From NCBI GenBank assembly GCA_032622095.1, contig CP136064.1, positions 219,930,205 to 219,994,204 of the forward strand: a stretch of 64,000 nt of DNA, in the 5' to 3' direction. Positions 22,538-33,300 of the stretch are shown one piece after another (position 1 is the stretch's first letter; the number at the start of each line of letters is the position of its first letter). The translations under genes were made by a program, and so were the position numbers. Below the pieces are notes generated by a model. That model did no database searches and was not told where the DNA came from. It worked only from the letters and a program-made list of their open reading frames with translations. This stretch comes from Siphonodentalium dalli (lineage: Eukaryota; Mollusca; Scaphopoda; Gadilida; Siphonodentaliidae).

Positions 22538-23298
22538 TTTAAGCAGCCATCATCATCCCCATCCTTGATTGTGTCGTCAATAAATTTGATCAATTTTGTA
22601 TCAATAATATAGTCTTTTAATACAGCGTATTTATATGGTGTAAAAACAAAACTTATTAATTAATGTTTTTATTTCAGAAACTTGTTCCTCAGTTCTTGTA
22701 ACACACTAAAATGATAATACAATAAAATATGAGCAAACTGGTGATGTTATGCCCAAAAAATGAAAGTTTATTTGAGAAATGCGAAAAAAGAAATCGATAG
22801 AATGACACAAGTGTGTGTACTGGCTAACGTTATTGCACATGTTTGTGATGGTAAAATGAGAACGATAGGTTCGAATTTTACCTTGCGATGCGACAAACTA
22901 AATAACATTAACATGTTCTCACAACTGTTTTGTTCTATGTTTATTGCACACTCTGAAGATTGCAGCTTGTAACATACTAACATTTAGGTTGATATTGTTT
23001 TATTTAATTGATCAAACGTGTGCTTAATGTAGACTATACCTAAAAATTTAGTGAAGAAATTTTCGATTTGTTGACGTTCAAGGACAATACAAAACTATTT
23101 ATTGAACGTTTTGAAGTCTTCTGTATTTTGTTGTAATTCGCAAAAATAAACGAATGGGTCAGAATGGGTGTGTAATAAAAAGAGGTACTGGATTTTTTTT
23201 ATAGAACATTTCAGTGAACAAGACTACTGACCAGCTACGTGTTTGATAGTTTGAAACAAATATCAAGGAATCCCATTACTATCAAAAAATATTATGTC
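22538..23298. other. Intergenic DNA without a recognised gene
   Basis: TTTATTTCAG at 22670-22679 is acceptor-like and AATAAA occurs at 22720, but the only frame between is about ten codons. Nothing else was recognised. Confidence 0.3.
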
Positions 23299-23306
23299 AG
23301 TGTCAG

Positions 23307-23560
23307 CAAGCCTTGAAATAGTGTGTCTGTCATTTGCAGAATGAGGTCCCCCGAGGGAGAATTTAGTGATGCTACCCCGCATAGCGGGTTAGCATCACCA
23401 AATTCACCCTCTGGGAACCTCATTCTGCCGAGTTGTAAGCAGAATGAGGTCCCCAGAGGGTGAATTTGGTGATGCTAGCCCGCTATGCGGGGTAGCATAA
23501 CTAAATTCACCCTCTGGGGACCTCATTATGCAAATGACAGACACACTATTTCAAGGCTTG
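23307..23560. mobile_element. hAT-like MITE with intact 8-bp duplication (CAAGCCTTG ends)
   Basis: The ends CAAGCCTTGAAATAGTGTGT and ACACACTATTTCAAGGCTTG are inverted. AGTGTCAG flanks both sides (23299-23306 and 23561-23568). Inside are two GAGGTCCCC hairpins joined around CCGAGTTGTAAGCAG. An 8-bp duplication points to a hAT transposase. Confidence 0.88.
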
Positions 23561-23758
23561 AGTGTCAGCCAACCACAAATTGCAGCAGGACACTGATAGT
23601 TGTGAGGAATCTTTTATGCAGAATGACAAACTGCAGTGTTGATCCACACACGGGGAGTCTGCAAACTTTTTTTTACATTCCTTTGCTGTCCTTTGTGTGA
23701 TTTACTTTGATTTCTTGAGTGATTATAAATGAAAATTTCACTAGTGAATTATGTCACT

Positions 23759-24005
23759 TTAACCCTTTCAGTGCCAAGTCCGATTTTTGTATCAACCCAT
23801 ATTACGGTAAATCAGATGTTTATAGTTGAATATAAGAAACAGAATAATCACTTGAATTAATTGATGACGTGAAATAATTAATTTGAGGCAGGGACTATTT
23901 TATAAAACACTCGAGCGAAATGCGCTCTCGTGTTTGTACAATGTCCCTGCCTTTTTAATAATTATTTCACATCACCAGTTCATTCAAGTGATTATTCTCT
24001 ATTTA
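23759..24005. mobile_element. TTAA MITE left end plus inverted-repeat element
   Basis: TTAA-CCCTTTCAGTGCCAAGTCC matches the MITE at 27688. It runs into a fold-back: AGAATAATCACTTGAATTAA...GGCAGGGAC and the inverse GTCCCTGCC...TTCAAGTGATTATTCT, around GAGCGAAATGCGCTC. No matching right TTAA end was found. Confidence 0.55.
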
Positions 24006-25013
24006 ATATATAATAAAATATTATTAAAGTTTCCCAGACCCCTGTGAATCTGCAGTATATTGAAAGTGTTCAGACTATCAAACGCAGAGCTGTTCCATAG
24101 TCTCGGTCCACTGAGGCTTAGAGAACATAAAAACTGGGCAAATTGAGATAATTTCATACTTCACCAAACTTGCCACCATAACTGCCTTCAAGGCTTTGTA
24201 TTTCTAATCTAGAGCAGAAGTCAGCAACTATTCTGTCTCCAAAAGATAACCTGTATTACAAAGTGCCAAGAAGAAAATAAAAAGAATTATATTAAAATAC
24301 CTTTGAAGACAAAAATTAGCCTTTATAGTATTAGTTGGACTCATTTTTTAGAATAGACAGTGAGTGGAAACTTCTTTATTTCAAAGATGTATCCAGGGCA
24401 GATGTATACAGAGATGATCATCTCCACATCCACAAAGGTAGAAATTGTATATATCAGGTAAATAACAATAGCTTCAACTCCTAGAGTTGTGCCAAAATTC
24501 AAACAAAAATAATAAAAGTGGTCACCTGCTATAGGTGTACATATCAAAAGATATGAACAGGTGTACATTTCAAAATAAAATGACAAGCAGTATTTATCAC
24601 ACAGAGAAAAATACACCAAAGTTTTTTTTAGTACTCTCTTTCCAGAACTCTTCGCACTAATCCAATTAAATTTTCAGCAAAAGTTACAAGAATAACTTAA
24701 ATTATTGAGTACCGGTATGATCAACACTGCGGTCTGAAACTTTAATTTTTTGTATACAAATATGAATCTATATGAAACTATTGATCAAGATGCTGATTTT
24801 TATAAGTAATATCAATAGAGTATCACATGAGTGTTCCTTAGTAGGAAAAAGCCATATTTCTCACTTTTATCAGTGATCAAACTAAGTTGATACTAATATT
24901 CAGACTCTATATACTCTTATAAAGACATACAAATACAAAAACAATCAGCTGTTTTAAAATTTTCTGTATAAAAGCGAACAAATTCTCTTTATTTTTACCT
25001 TATGAGGAAAGGA
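24006..25013. other. Intergenic DNA, nothing recognised
   Basis: AT-rich, no supported frame. Part of about 24040-24330 looks like an unclassified repeat remnant. Confidence 0.3.
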
Positions 25014-25262
25014 TTAACCTTCTCTATACTAAATACTCATTTTTTGATGAGTAGTTATCCCTTATGAAATGTTCAGATAATAAGTTCAACATAGGTCGTT
25101 TGTTGAACTTATTATCTGAACATTTATCTCTGATATATAGGACTCCTTCTGCTTCTGTTGTCTGCTTATTTTAACTGAATACCCCTCAAGGTGAATAATA
25201 GACCATTCCAATGTATACTTTACAACTGAATGGAAGAAGCCATCTGGTGTTGAAAGGGTTAA
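25014..25262. mobile_element. TTAA-flanked MITE (CTATACTAAATACTC family), copy 1
   Basis: The left end is TTAA-CCTTCTCTATACTAAATACT and the right end GTTGAAAGGG-TTAA. The inner hairpin AATGTTCAGATAATAAGTTC is inverted around AACATAGGTCGTT. Confidence 0.82.
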
Positions 25263-25275
25263 CACAGAATGCCCT

Positions 25276-25539
25276 TTAACCCTTTCATGAGGGGAGCTGT
25301 GCTGGTGCAGCATTAAAGATCCTGTGCGCCAGTGCATTCTCTTATATATCCTAGTCTCCCACAGGGAGCCTCGCATATATAAGAGAATGCACGAGTTTAC
25401 AATGTGAAGGTAAATATTGTTAGGCCAATGAATTCTCTTATATATGAGAGACTCCCTATGGGAGAATCGCATATATAAGAGAATGCATTGGCACAGGATT
25501 TTCGCAAAATTTCAGGAAGCTCCAGTCATGGAAGGCTAA
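25276..25539. mobile_element. TTAA hairpin-core MITE
   Basis: TTAA-CCCTTTCATGAGGGGAGCTG at the left and GCTCCAGTCATGGAAGG-CTAA at the right (one base changed). It contains two core hairpins. Confidence 0.85.
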
Positions 25540-25707
25540 ATGTTCAAAGGTGATCAATTCTATGATTTCAAGTAGTTTTTCTGAGACAAGATATACTGCG
25601 TATATTTATTCAATGCACATGTATTTATCGAGCTAATTTTATCACCAAAATGAGATGTAAATGATAATTTATTAGACCCAAACTGAACGATGAAGATTAC
25701 GTGTCGC

Positions 25708-25972
25708 TTAACTCTTTCTATACCAAATGGATTCTCCCATTCAATTAGAAAAGTATATATTGGAATGGTCTATTATTCATTTGGAGGGATATTCAGGTAA
25801 TACAACCAGACGACAGACAGAAAAACAGATAATACAATAGCAGAAGGATTCATATTCATTGGTGGAAAATGTTCAGATAATAAGTTTAATAAACAAACTT
25901 TGTTGAACTTATTATCTGAACATTTCCTAAGGGAACTACTCAGTAATGAGTATTTGGTATAGAAAATGTTAA
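25708..25972. mobile_element. TTAA-flanked MITE (CTATACTAAATACTC family), copy 2
   Basis: TTAA-CTCTTTCTATACCAAATGG at the left, TTGGTATAGAAAATG-TTAA at the right, with the AATGTTCAGATAATAAGTT hairpin. Orientation is opposite to copy 1. Confidence 0.82.
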
Positions 25973-26021
25973 AAGAGTATAGACTGATTGGTTTCATATA
26001 TATATGAGTCAGATATGACTA

Positions 26022-26346
26022 CAGTAATGCCCTAAATAATCGACTCCTTAACCGCAGCAGAATTAAGGGTAATTTTTCGGGATTTAGTCGGAAATATGGC
26101 TTGTTGCCATTTATCGGAAAGCTCTCACTGAGAGCTTTCCGATGAATGGCAACAAGCCATATTTCGCAGCAGAATTATGGGTAATTTTTCAGGATTTAGT
26201 CGGAAATATGGTTTGTTGCCATTCATTGGAAAGCTCTCACTGAGAGCTTTCCGATGAATGGCAACAAGCCATATTTCCGACTAAATCCTGAAAAATTACC
26301 CATAATTCTGCTGCGGTTAAGGAGTCGATTATTTAGAGCATTACTG
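26022..26346. mobile_element. TA-flanked hairpin MITE with internal repeat
   Basis: CAGTAATGCCCTAAATAATC at the left and ATTTAGAGCATTACTG-TA at the right. After the first hairpin tip the sequence jumps back to CGCAGCAGAATTATGGGTAA and makes a second hairpin, so one element contains one and a half copies. Confidence 0.85.
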
Positions 26347-27204
26347 TAGTTGGTGGCAGTGAATAGTGTACTTGCAATTTTAGTACCCTGAAAAATAAAA
26401 AATGGAACAAGTGTACACTCACAATAAAACACACATAACATCCAATCATAACAAATAGAAAACACAATGATGTTCATACAAAAATGAATTGTATAAAGTA
26501 ACATCCTTTCATACATACATGAGATCTTTGGTTATTACCAGCACATGATTGTTCACATATTTGGAGACCTTATTTCATCTATCTTGAGAATTTTGTATTG
26601 TTTGTCATCAGCATAGTATGGACGGAGGAGGGTGGCACTCAATGTAAATCCAAAAAGATTGGAATAAAACATGTGCCCGTGCACGCCTGCGTGAAGTGAA
26701 TCTCAAAGTATGGCACCTACAAATGAAGCGAAGCCATCTGCAAAGTATGGTGTAATTTCATGGGCATTTAAACAAATTATAACCAGAACATTTGATGATG
26801 GATGGAGGATTTTATTTTCATTTTCGAAGAATTCTAAATATTTATGGGTGCATAGGCCAATTTTCCAACCATTCTACCACGATATAAAATCTCTTAACAA
26901 GGGCGTTTTAGCCAGTATATCTTACAGAAATCTGATTAAATTTCTAAATGAAAGAATGACAATTGAGCTCTTAGAATTTTTTCGGCAATTTTGCAAATAA
27001 AAATATTTGACGAGGCCCTCTTTGCTTTCCTAAATTTCATAAAAAACAGAGATTAAGTGCAAGTAATATTTGACGTGTTTCAAATATGACGCCTGTTTTA
27101 TAGAATTATGTTGACATTTTAGAAATGACCTGATGAGATTCTGAGACAATGGTTAACTGTGTCAACACTCCACAGATCCTGGGTAAGCTGATAACATTCT
27201 GTTT
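26347..27204. other. Intergenic DNA with one unassigned 96-codon frame (26710-27000, +)
   Basis: The frame begins ATGGCACC in a good start context and reads MAPTNEAKPSAKYGVISW, then RTFDDGWRILFSFSKNSKY and WVHRPIFQPFYHDI. It is not obviously low complexity, but I recognise no family and see no splice partners. It could be an isolated exon or chance. Confidence 0.25.
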
Positions 27205-27641
27205 AGGCCTGATAATATGGTCCCCAGAGGATGAATCTAGTGACGCTAACCTGCACAGTGGGCTAGCATCACTAAATTCACCCTCTGGGGACCTTGTTCT
27301 GCTCAGGCCTTATCTTCTCCAGAAAGTATCTTTATTATCAAATTATCAAGTTTATTAGTTTCTTTAGAAAGTTTCTTTTTATTTTTTAGTTTACTTTTTC
27401 TATATCCCCAAATTGGCAGAAGACACATTGCATAATCAAGGTGCCCATTATTCACCATCATCTGGGAACTTAAATCTGAGTTTAGATCTCCCATATCAGA
27501 TGAGGGCAAAGCAGAATGAGGTTCCCAGGAGGTGAATTTAGTGATGCTAGCCTGCCGTGCATGGTAGCATCACTAAATTCACCCTCGGGGGTGGGGGGGG
27601 GGGGGGCTCATTCTGAAAATATCCAGCATCATATTCTCAGG
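27205..27641. mobile_element. GGTCCCCAGAGG hairpin MITE, CAGGCCTGA-ended variant
   Basis: It begins AGGCCTGATAATATGGTCCC and ends GCATCATATTCTCAGGCCTG. It holds two hairpins of the GTCCCCAGAGG family and a poly-G tract near 27591. A similar variant is at about 51915-52142. Confidence 0.7.
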
Positions 27642-27687
27642 CCTGATTTTGGTGTCCACCAAGCAATGCAACAATGACAAATGAGAT

Positions 27688-27868
27688 TTAACCCTTTCAG
27701 TGCCAAGTCCGAATTTTGTATCGACCCATATTTCCTTGATCATTTTTCAAATTTATTGATTATAATAATGTGGTACATTGATTGACGTTATTATAATCAA
27801 TAAATTTGAAAAATGATCAAGGAAATATCGGTTGATAAAAAAATTGGACTTGGCACTGAAAGGGTTAA
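27688..27868. mobile_element. TTAA-flanked palindromic MITE (CCCTTTCAGTGCCAAGTCC family)
   Basis: TTAA-CCCTTTCAGTGCCAAGTCC at the left, GGACTTGGCACTGAAAGGG-TTAA at the right. The body is almost entirely palindromic (TTTCCTTGATCATTTTTCAA, inverted around TGTGGTACATTGATTGACG). Confidence 0.9.
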
Positions 27869-28169
27869 GCAATAATTTAAGGATGATGTCAGTAAATAAA
27901 ATACAACATTTCTGGATTATCATCAACAGAAAGATTTCCGGGTTCTTTTTCGACCAATAATTTCTGATATTCTTGATTCAATCTTGAATTTGATATTCTG
28001 TAGTATAGTCTTCAATTCAACCTGCAAATATAACGGATGGCATTATTACCATATCTTTCTTTTGAAGTAAAGGGCATGCATAATACATGAGCAAAGGGTA
28101 TGCATAACACATGAGCAAATGGTATGCATAACACATGTGGGGCTGAGATTTTGGTTCCTACCACCGTAA

Positions 28170-28420
28170 TTAACTCTTCCATGGCTGGATCTTCCTGAAT
28201 TTTTTGCAAAAAAACCATGTGCCAATGCATTCTCTTATATATATGAGTCCCCCATATGAAGCCTAGCATATATAAGAGAATGCACTGGCTTACAATATTG
28301 GCTTACAATATTGCTAGGCCAATGCATTCTCTTATATATGCGAGTCTCCCATAGGGAGCCTCACATATATAAGGGAATGCATTGGTCTAACAATATTAAA
28401 CCTTGACATTGTAAGCCCAG
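28170..28420. mobile_element. TTAA hairpin-core MITE, right end lost
   Basis: TTAA-CTCTTCCATGGCTGGATC at the left, two core hairpins with GAGTCCCCCATATGAAGCC and GAGTCTCCCATAGGGAGCC loops, then a break near GTAAGCCCAGGG. Confidence 0.78.
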
Positions 28421-29804
28421 GGATGAGAACAGGCACAGATGAAATCAGCAGGAATCCGAGTGCAGCGAGGTGTTGCCAATTGCGCCGCATGGCGCGAACC
28501 ATCGGCCGGGAGTCTGGGGACGCCTAGGCCCCTAGAAGCTCTAGGGGTAAGGGGTCATTTCCTGCAATCGGAGGCCTCTCCTAAGAGGAAAATCTGATAA
28601 TCTGAGAGTGCAATTTTTAGTGGATAATCTTAATTTTTCCATTTTGTTTACAAGTCTCAAGAAATTTCTCACATGCAGAGAATGGATCCATCATGGGTAC
28701 ATATGTATCTACATGTATATGCAGTATGCTATTAAATACAAAACATTTCCGAAATTGTCCTAATCCCCATTTATAGACCCCAAGTCCTTTGTTTATTTTC
28801 ACCATTATGGAAAATCCCAACACCAAAAGAATACCTATGGTCTGGAATTCTACGGGTTCACCACAAACGATAAAAAAACACATGGATGTACTATGTAGTT
28901 TCCCACTTAATCGGTATAAGTTACATTGGGACGTCTGTTGACTTCAGGTTGCTATTATCACTGGTATCTTGCGATATATGCATGCATCATTGAAGGATGA
29001 ATCGGATAGTAATGATATATAATATTTCAAACTATCTTCTATTCTATTCTACAGGTTATGTGCATATATTGACAAATGCCAACAATGTGTGAGTCGTGTC
29101 AAAATACAAAATTTATATTTTAACCCTTTCAAGTTTCAATGCTGAATGGATTGTAAAAGTCTATTCCACATTGAGAGGCCTGGGTGTTAATATAACAATC
29201 AAGCAGTGTCCATGCGTGTATGCCAATATTAGGCAATGCGGTTTAGTTCTTCGCGATTCACAGTACAGTTGCGCTTGACATATAAGACCATGCACACTGC
29301 TCAGCCATTTTAAAATTCCAGTGGCGGAGTTTTTTTTTCATGTGGCTGACGTTAGGATAATATGGCTGGTGGCGGCTTGTGGCCAATATGGCTGGCGGTG
29401 GCGGCGTGCGATGGCAGCTTCGGGCTCTAATACATACCATCATTCTTATATATTAATTAAATGAAGGGACTCTCGTTGGATAAATCATTTTCATTAGTTT
29501 ATCACCGATAGTTGCGTCCCAAATCGAAAAGTAAATATTTACAATTAGCGTATATCAGACAATGTTTTCTATGAAGTGGTATGGTTGATTTGCTTGAGAT
29601 TTTAGGCAATGTCAGTAGAATGTTACATTCCTTCTGTTGGCATAGCGCTGGAATACTAACTTATCAGTTTCACACACCCGAATAAGTCTATAATATGTCT
29701 TTAACAATTATTTTCACCAAAATAGTAAAATGGCACTTGAAAACATTAGGAATTGACCAAAGAAATGTTGATTTTCTAGGTTAAACCAAATTATTATTTA
29801 TGCA
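28421..29804. other. Intergenic stretch, GC-rich at first; no gene recognised
   Basis: Bases 28430-28600 are notably GC-rich (GCGCCGCATGGCGCG, GGCCCCTAGAAGCTCTAGGGG) amid AT-rich surroundings and may be part of an unknown element. A repeat related to 36590-36790 and 56815-57030 lies near 29510-29710 (shared ATACTAACTTATCAG.TTCACACAC). No supported frame. Confidence 0.35.
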
Positions 29805-30203
29805 TTAACCCTTTTCCCAACAAACCGGCCAAAACCGGCCAAATAAAGCTTCAACAGCCTAAATTATCTTGGGTCTGTCTCAATAAAACCATACAAATAT
29901 GGATATCATTGGAACCGGCTCATTGACCACATTGTGATGGTTACAGTTATGCCCTGTGCCAATGCATTCTCTTATATATGCGAGTCGACCATAGGTCGCC
30001 TCGCATATATAAGAGAATGCATTGGCCTAAAAAAATCTTTTTTTAACACTTTTTACCATTTTTTCTTACATTCTTTAACAATTTTATAATTTTTAATGTG
30101 TTAAGCCAATGCATTCTCTTATATATGCGAGGCGACCTATGGTCGACTCGCATATATAAGAGAATGCATTGGCACAGGGCCCTTCTGTTGGGTAAAGGGC
30201 TAA
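29805..30203. mobile_element. TTAA MITE, CCCTTTTCCCAACAAACCGG type, just past the JARID2 stop
   Basis: TTAA-CCCTTTTCCCAACAAACCGG at the left, CTGTTGGGTAAAGGG-CTAA at the right. Two perfect core hairpins are separated by a T-rich spacer. It starts 61 bases after the JARID2 stop (reading on the - strand), so it probably lies in the 3' UTR. It is nearly identical to 33411-33788. Confidence 0.88.
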
Positions 30204-30263
30204 CATTATTAGTTATTTACTTTTGTTGAGCGCCTATTTCAGAGAAAAGTGTTCATAAGCACT

Positions 30264-30398
30264 TCATAATATAGAACGTGTAACTACCTCATCATGCCTG
30301 TAAAACACTTTGTATGATTTAATGTTTTTCTTGTTTCTTTGTACTTGAGGTAAAGCTTGATCCAACGTATACACAGCATCGTCAACTTCATACACAAC
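30264..30398 (-). CDS. JARID2: JARID2 last coding exon: degenerate zinc-finger tail and stop
   Basis: The acceptor is AACATTTACAG|GTTGTG. The exon holds 44 codons and a TGA stop at 30264-30266. It contains [19 protein letters not shown] and [13 protein letters not shown]. The family has V.FCLECALRHV and a later cysteine; here these are [11 protein letters not shown], so the metal-binding positions are lost, but MYRYDEE is still recognisable as VFYRHDE. The protein then stops early. A 54-bp minisatellite copying this splice acceptor starts directly upstream in the intron. Confidence 0.9.
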   Translation of the reverse strand, partial: VVYEVDDAVYTLDQALPQVQRNKKNIKSYKVFYRHDEVVTRSIL

Positions 30399-33300
30399 CT
30401 GTAAATGTTTAAATTAATATCAGTGAAGTCTTTAAAAGAATTTCACAAACAACCTGTACATGATTAAATTAATATCAGTGAAATCTTAAAAAGAATTTCA
30501 CAAACAACCTGTACATGATTAAATTAATATCAGTGAAATCTTAAAAAGAATTTCACGCACAAACTGTACATGATTAAATTAATATCAGTGAAATCTTAAA
30601 AAGAATTTCACAAACAACCGGTGAACGATTAAATTAATATAATCAACTTCACACACAACCTGTAAATGATTAAGTTATATCAGTGAAGTCTTATGAAGAA
30701 TTTCACACACAACCTGTAAACGATTAAATTAATATCAGTGAAGTCTTATGAAGAATTTCACACACAACCTGTAAATGATTAAGTTATATCAGTGAAGTCT
30801 TATGAAGAATTTCACACACAACCTGTAAATGATTAAGTTATATCAGTGAAGTCTTATGAAGAATTTCACACACAACCTGTAAATGATTAAGTTATATCAG
30901 TGAAGTCTTATGAAGAATTTCACACACAACCTGTAAATGATTAAGTTATATCAGTGAAGTCTTATGAAGAATTTCACACACAACCTGTAAATGATTAAGT
31001 TATATCAGTGAAGTCTTATGAAGAATTTCACACACAACCTGTAAATGATTAAGTTATATCAGTGAAGTCTTATGAAGAATTTCACACACAACCTGTAAAT
31101 GATTAAGTTATATCAGTGAAGTCTTATGAAGAATTTCACACACAACCTGTAAATGATTAAGTTATATCAGTGAAGTCTTATGAAGAATTTCACACACAAG
31201 CTGTAAATGATTAAGTTATATCAGTGAAGTCTTATAAAGAATTTCAAATGAAAGTGTCAATGACACTGTAGCTCAACTTCGAAAGGGAATAATTTCATGT
31301 GTTACAGTCAATGAAGTGATTAGGAATGCGGATAATTGAAAAGTCTAAGAAATACTAGATTATCAACATGAAGAGATATATATAAAATAAAATCCAAGAT
31401 GGCCGATGGCGGCTATGGTTTCCAATGAATATCAAAAACATTTGATAGCACCCATCTATTAGATCAATATGAAGCTGGGTGATGATCGGATGAGGGAAGT
31501 GGGCTGTAGGGTGTGCCAAAGGATTTAGTCATACAAAGAGTAAAATCCAAGATTTGTTTGCCGAATGACCCCAAAATGACTCATTTCCCATCAACATGTC
31601 AATGTAAACAGCGATGACAAATTTCATAATGATCTGATCAAGGTACGACTTGAATGAAGCCGTGCCAAAGGATTTAGTCATGCAAAGAGTAAAACCAAGA
31701 TGGCTGCCAGCAGCCATGTTTTATGGCCGAATGACCCCAAAATGACTTATTCCCATCTACATGTCAATATTAACAACCATGACAAATTTCATGATGATCA
31801 GACGAACAGTACGGCCTGTAGCCCGTGCTAATTGATTGAATTTGGAAATCCAAGATGGCCACTGGCAGCCATGTTTTTTTGGCGAATGACCCCAAAATGA
31901 CTCGTTCCTATCTACATGTCAATGTCAACAGCTATGACAAATTTCATAACGATATAACCCAAGGTACGACCTGTAGCCCATGCTAAAGGAAATTGTTGAC
32001 ACACACACAGATGACGGATACCAAGCCATGGCAATAGCTAAAACTTTACAAAGTAAAGTTGAGCTAATAAGGGTAAATTGCAAGCAGTAAAATAATGAAA
32101 ATGACCAAAAGATATAATCAAGGGCATGTGGCTACAATAAAATGTCATGGTTTGCAGTGGTGTGGGGGTCCAATGGTTAGCAGTGTTCACACTGGCCCAA
32201 AATTTTCTTGAGCCACCACCTTAGCCACTTGTGAATATTTTTGAGCCACTTTTCATTTACTTGAGCCTCATTTTTTCAACCATTATTTTTTGGAGCCACT
32301 TTGATTTAAACATATTAAAGATCAACACAAATATTTAGTTTAATATAATATAACAGGTTCTGGTAGGTAAAACAACAATATTAATAAGCAAACATTGAAC
32401 ATTCTGCGAGATTTTATATCTGCCCATTTTATTAAATGCTTTACCAAAATTAAAGTCTAACATTGGAGGGCCTTCAATTGCAATTTTCATTAATAAGTTT
32501 AATTATGGAACAGAAAGTCTGTTTCGCCGTTTATCTTTGATTAAATGATGGTACGAGAAGTCCCTCTCACATTCCATAGTCGACATGGGTACAGAATATA
32601 GTGTTCATGCAAAGTCTGATATTATATGATATGTGTCCTTTCTTTGTTTCACTAATGAAAGCATTACAATGAATGTGTGTTTTTATCGAGTAGAAATAGG
32701 ACACCCATTCACTGTACGTGATACAATTTCAACCAGACGCTGTGGCATAAGCTGAGAATTAATTAGCGAGTGCTTTCATTCAGACTGTCTCGTGGCGGGT
32801 GTTTACAATAGTGTTGCCTGATTGTAAACTTAATCTGTCGGACGGCAGTTAATTTAAGAGCCACATACCCAAATTCTTTGAGCCACTTTCTTTAACCACT
32901 AGCCCATTTTGTTTTTCTTTCGCAATTTGAGAAATTTGCTCAGGGCAGCGTGAACACTGATGGTTAGCATGCTTGACTCGTAACGTCATTTGTAGTTGCT
33001 TGGTGGTCCAAAGGTTAAAATGGACAAATATCTTCCCCCAGCAGCAAAAGGGGTCCCATCCCACTAAGAGGAAACCTCAGACTTACCATTGAAAGATAGC
33101 ACTTCTTTTTTGTTATATCACAGTAATGGACATCGTCAGTATGTTGTCTTTTCTTCTGACCGGAGTTGGTAACCACAGAGTTATCTGAAGGTGGCAATAT
33201 CTTTCTAAACACTTGCACACCGGCATCATATAACTGCTTACGGAGATTAAACTCCTTCTCCCTGCAAATAGGAATCCAAACTAAATAAATACATACTTTG

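Noticed and set aside
22680-22972. Terminal exon or small protein frame (MKVYLRNAKKEIDRM...)
   Set aside because: There is an acceptor-like TTTATTTCAG and AATAAA nearby, but the splice-linked frame is only about ten codons and the longer frame has no splice or family support.
28617-28883. 88-codon - strand frame with a hydrophobic stretch
   Set aside because: No splice sites in phase, no family resemblance, and AT-rich composition; probably chance.
30384-31245. Regularly spaced repeats resembling a CRISPR array
   Set aside because: The units are contiguous 54-bp tandem copies with no unique spacers, in an animal intron next to a coding exon.
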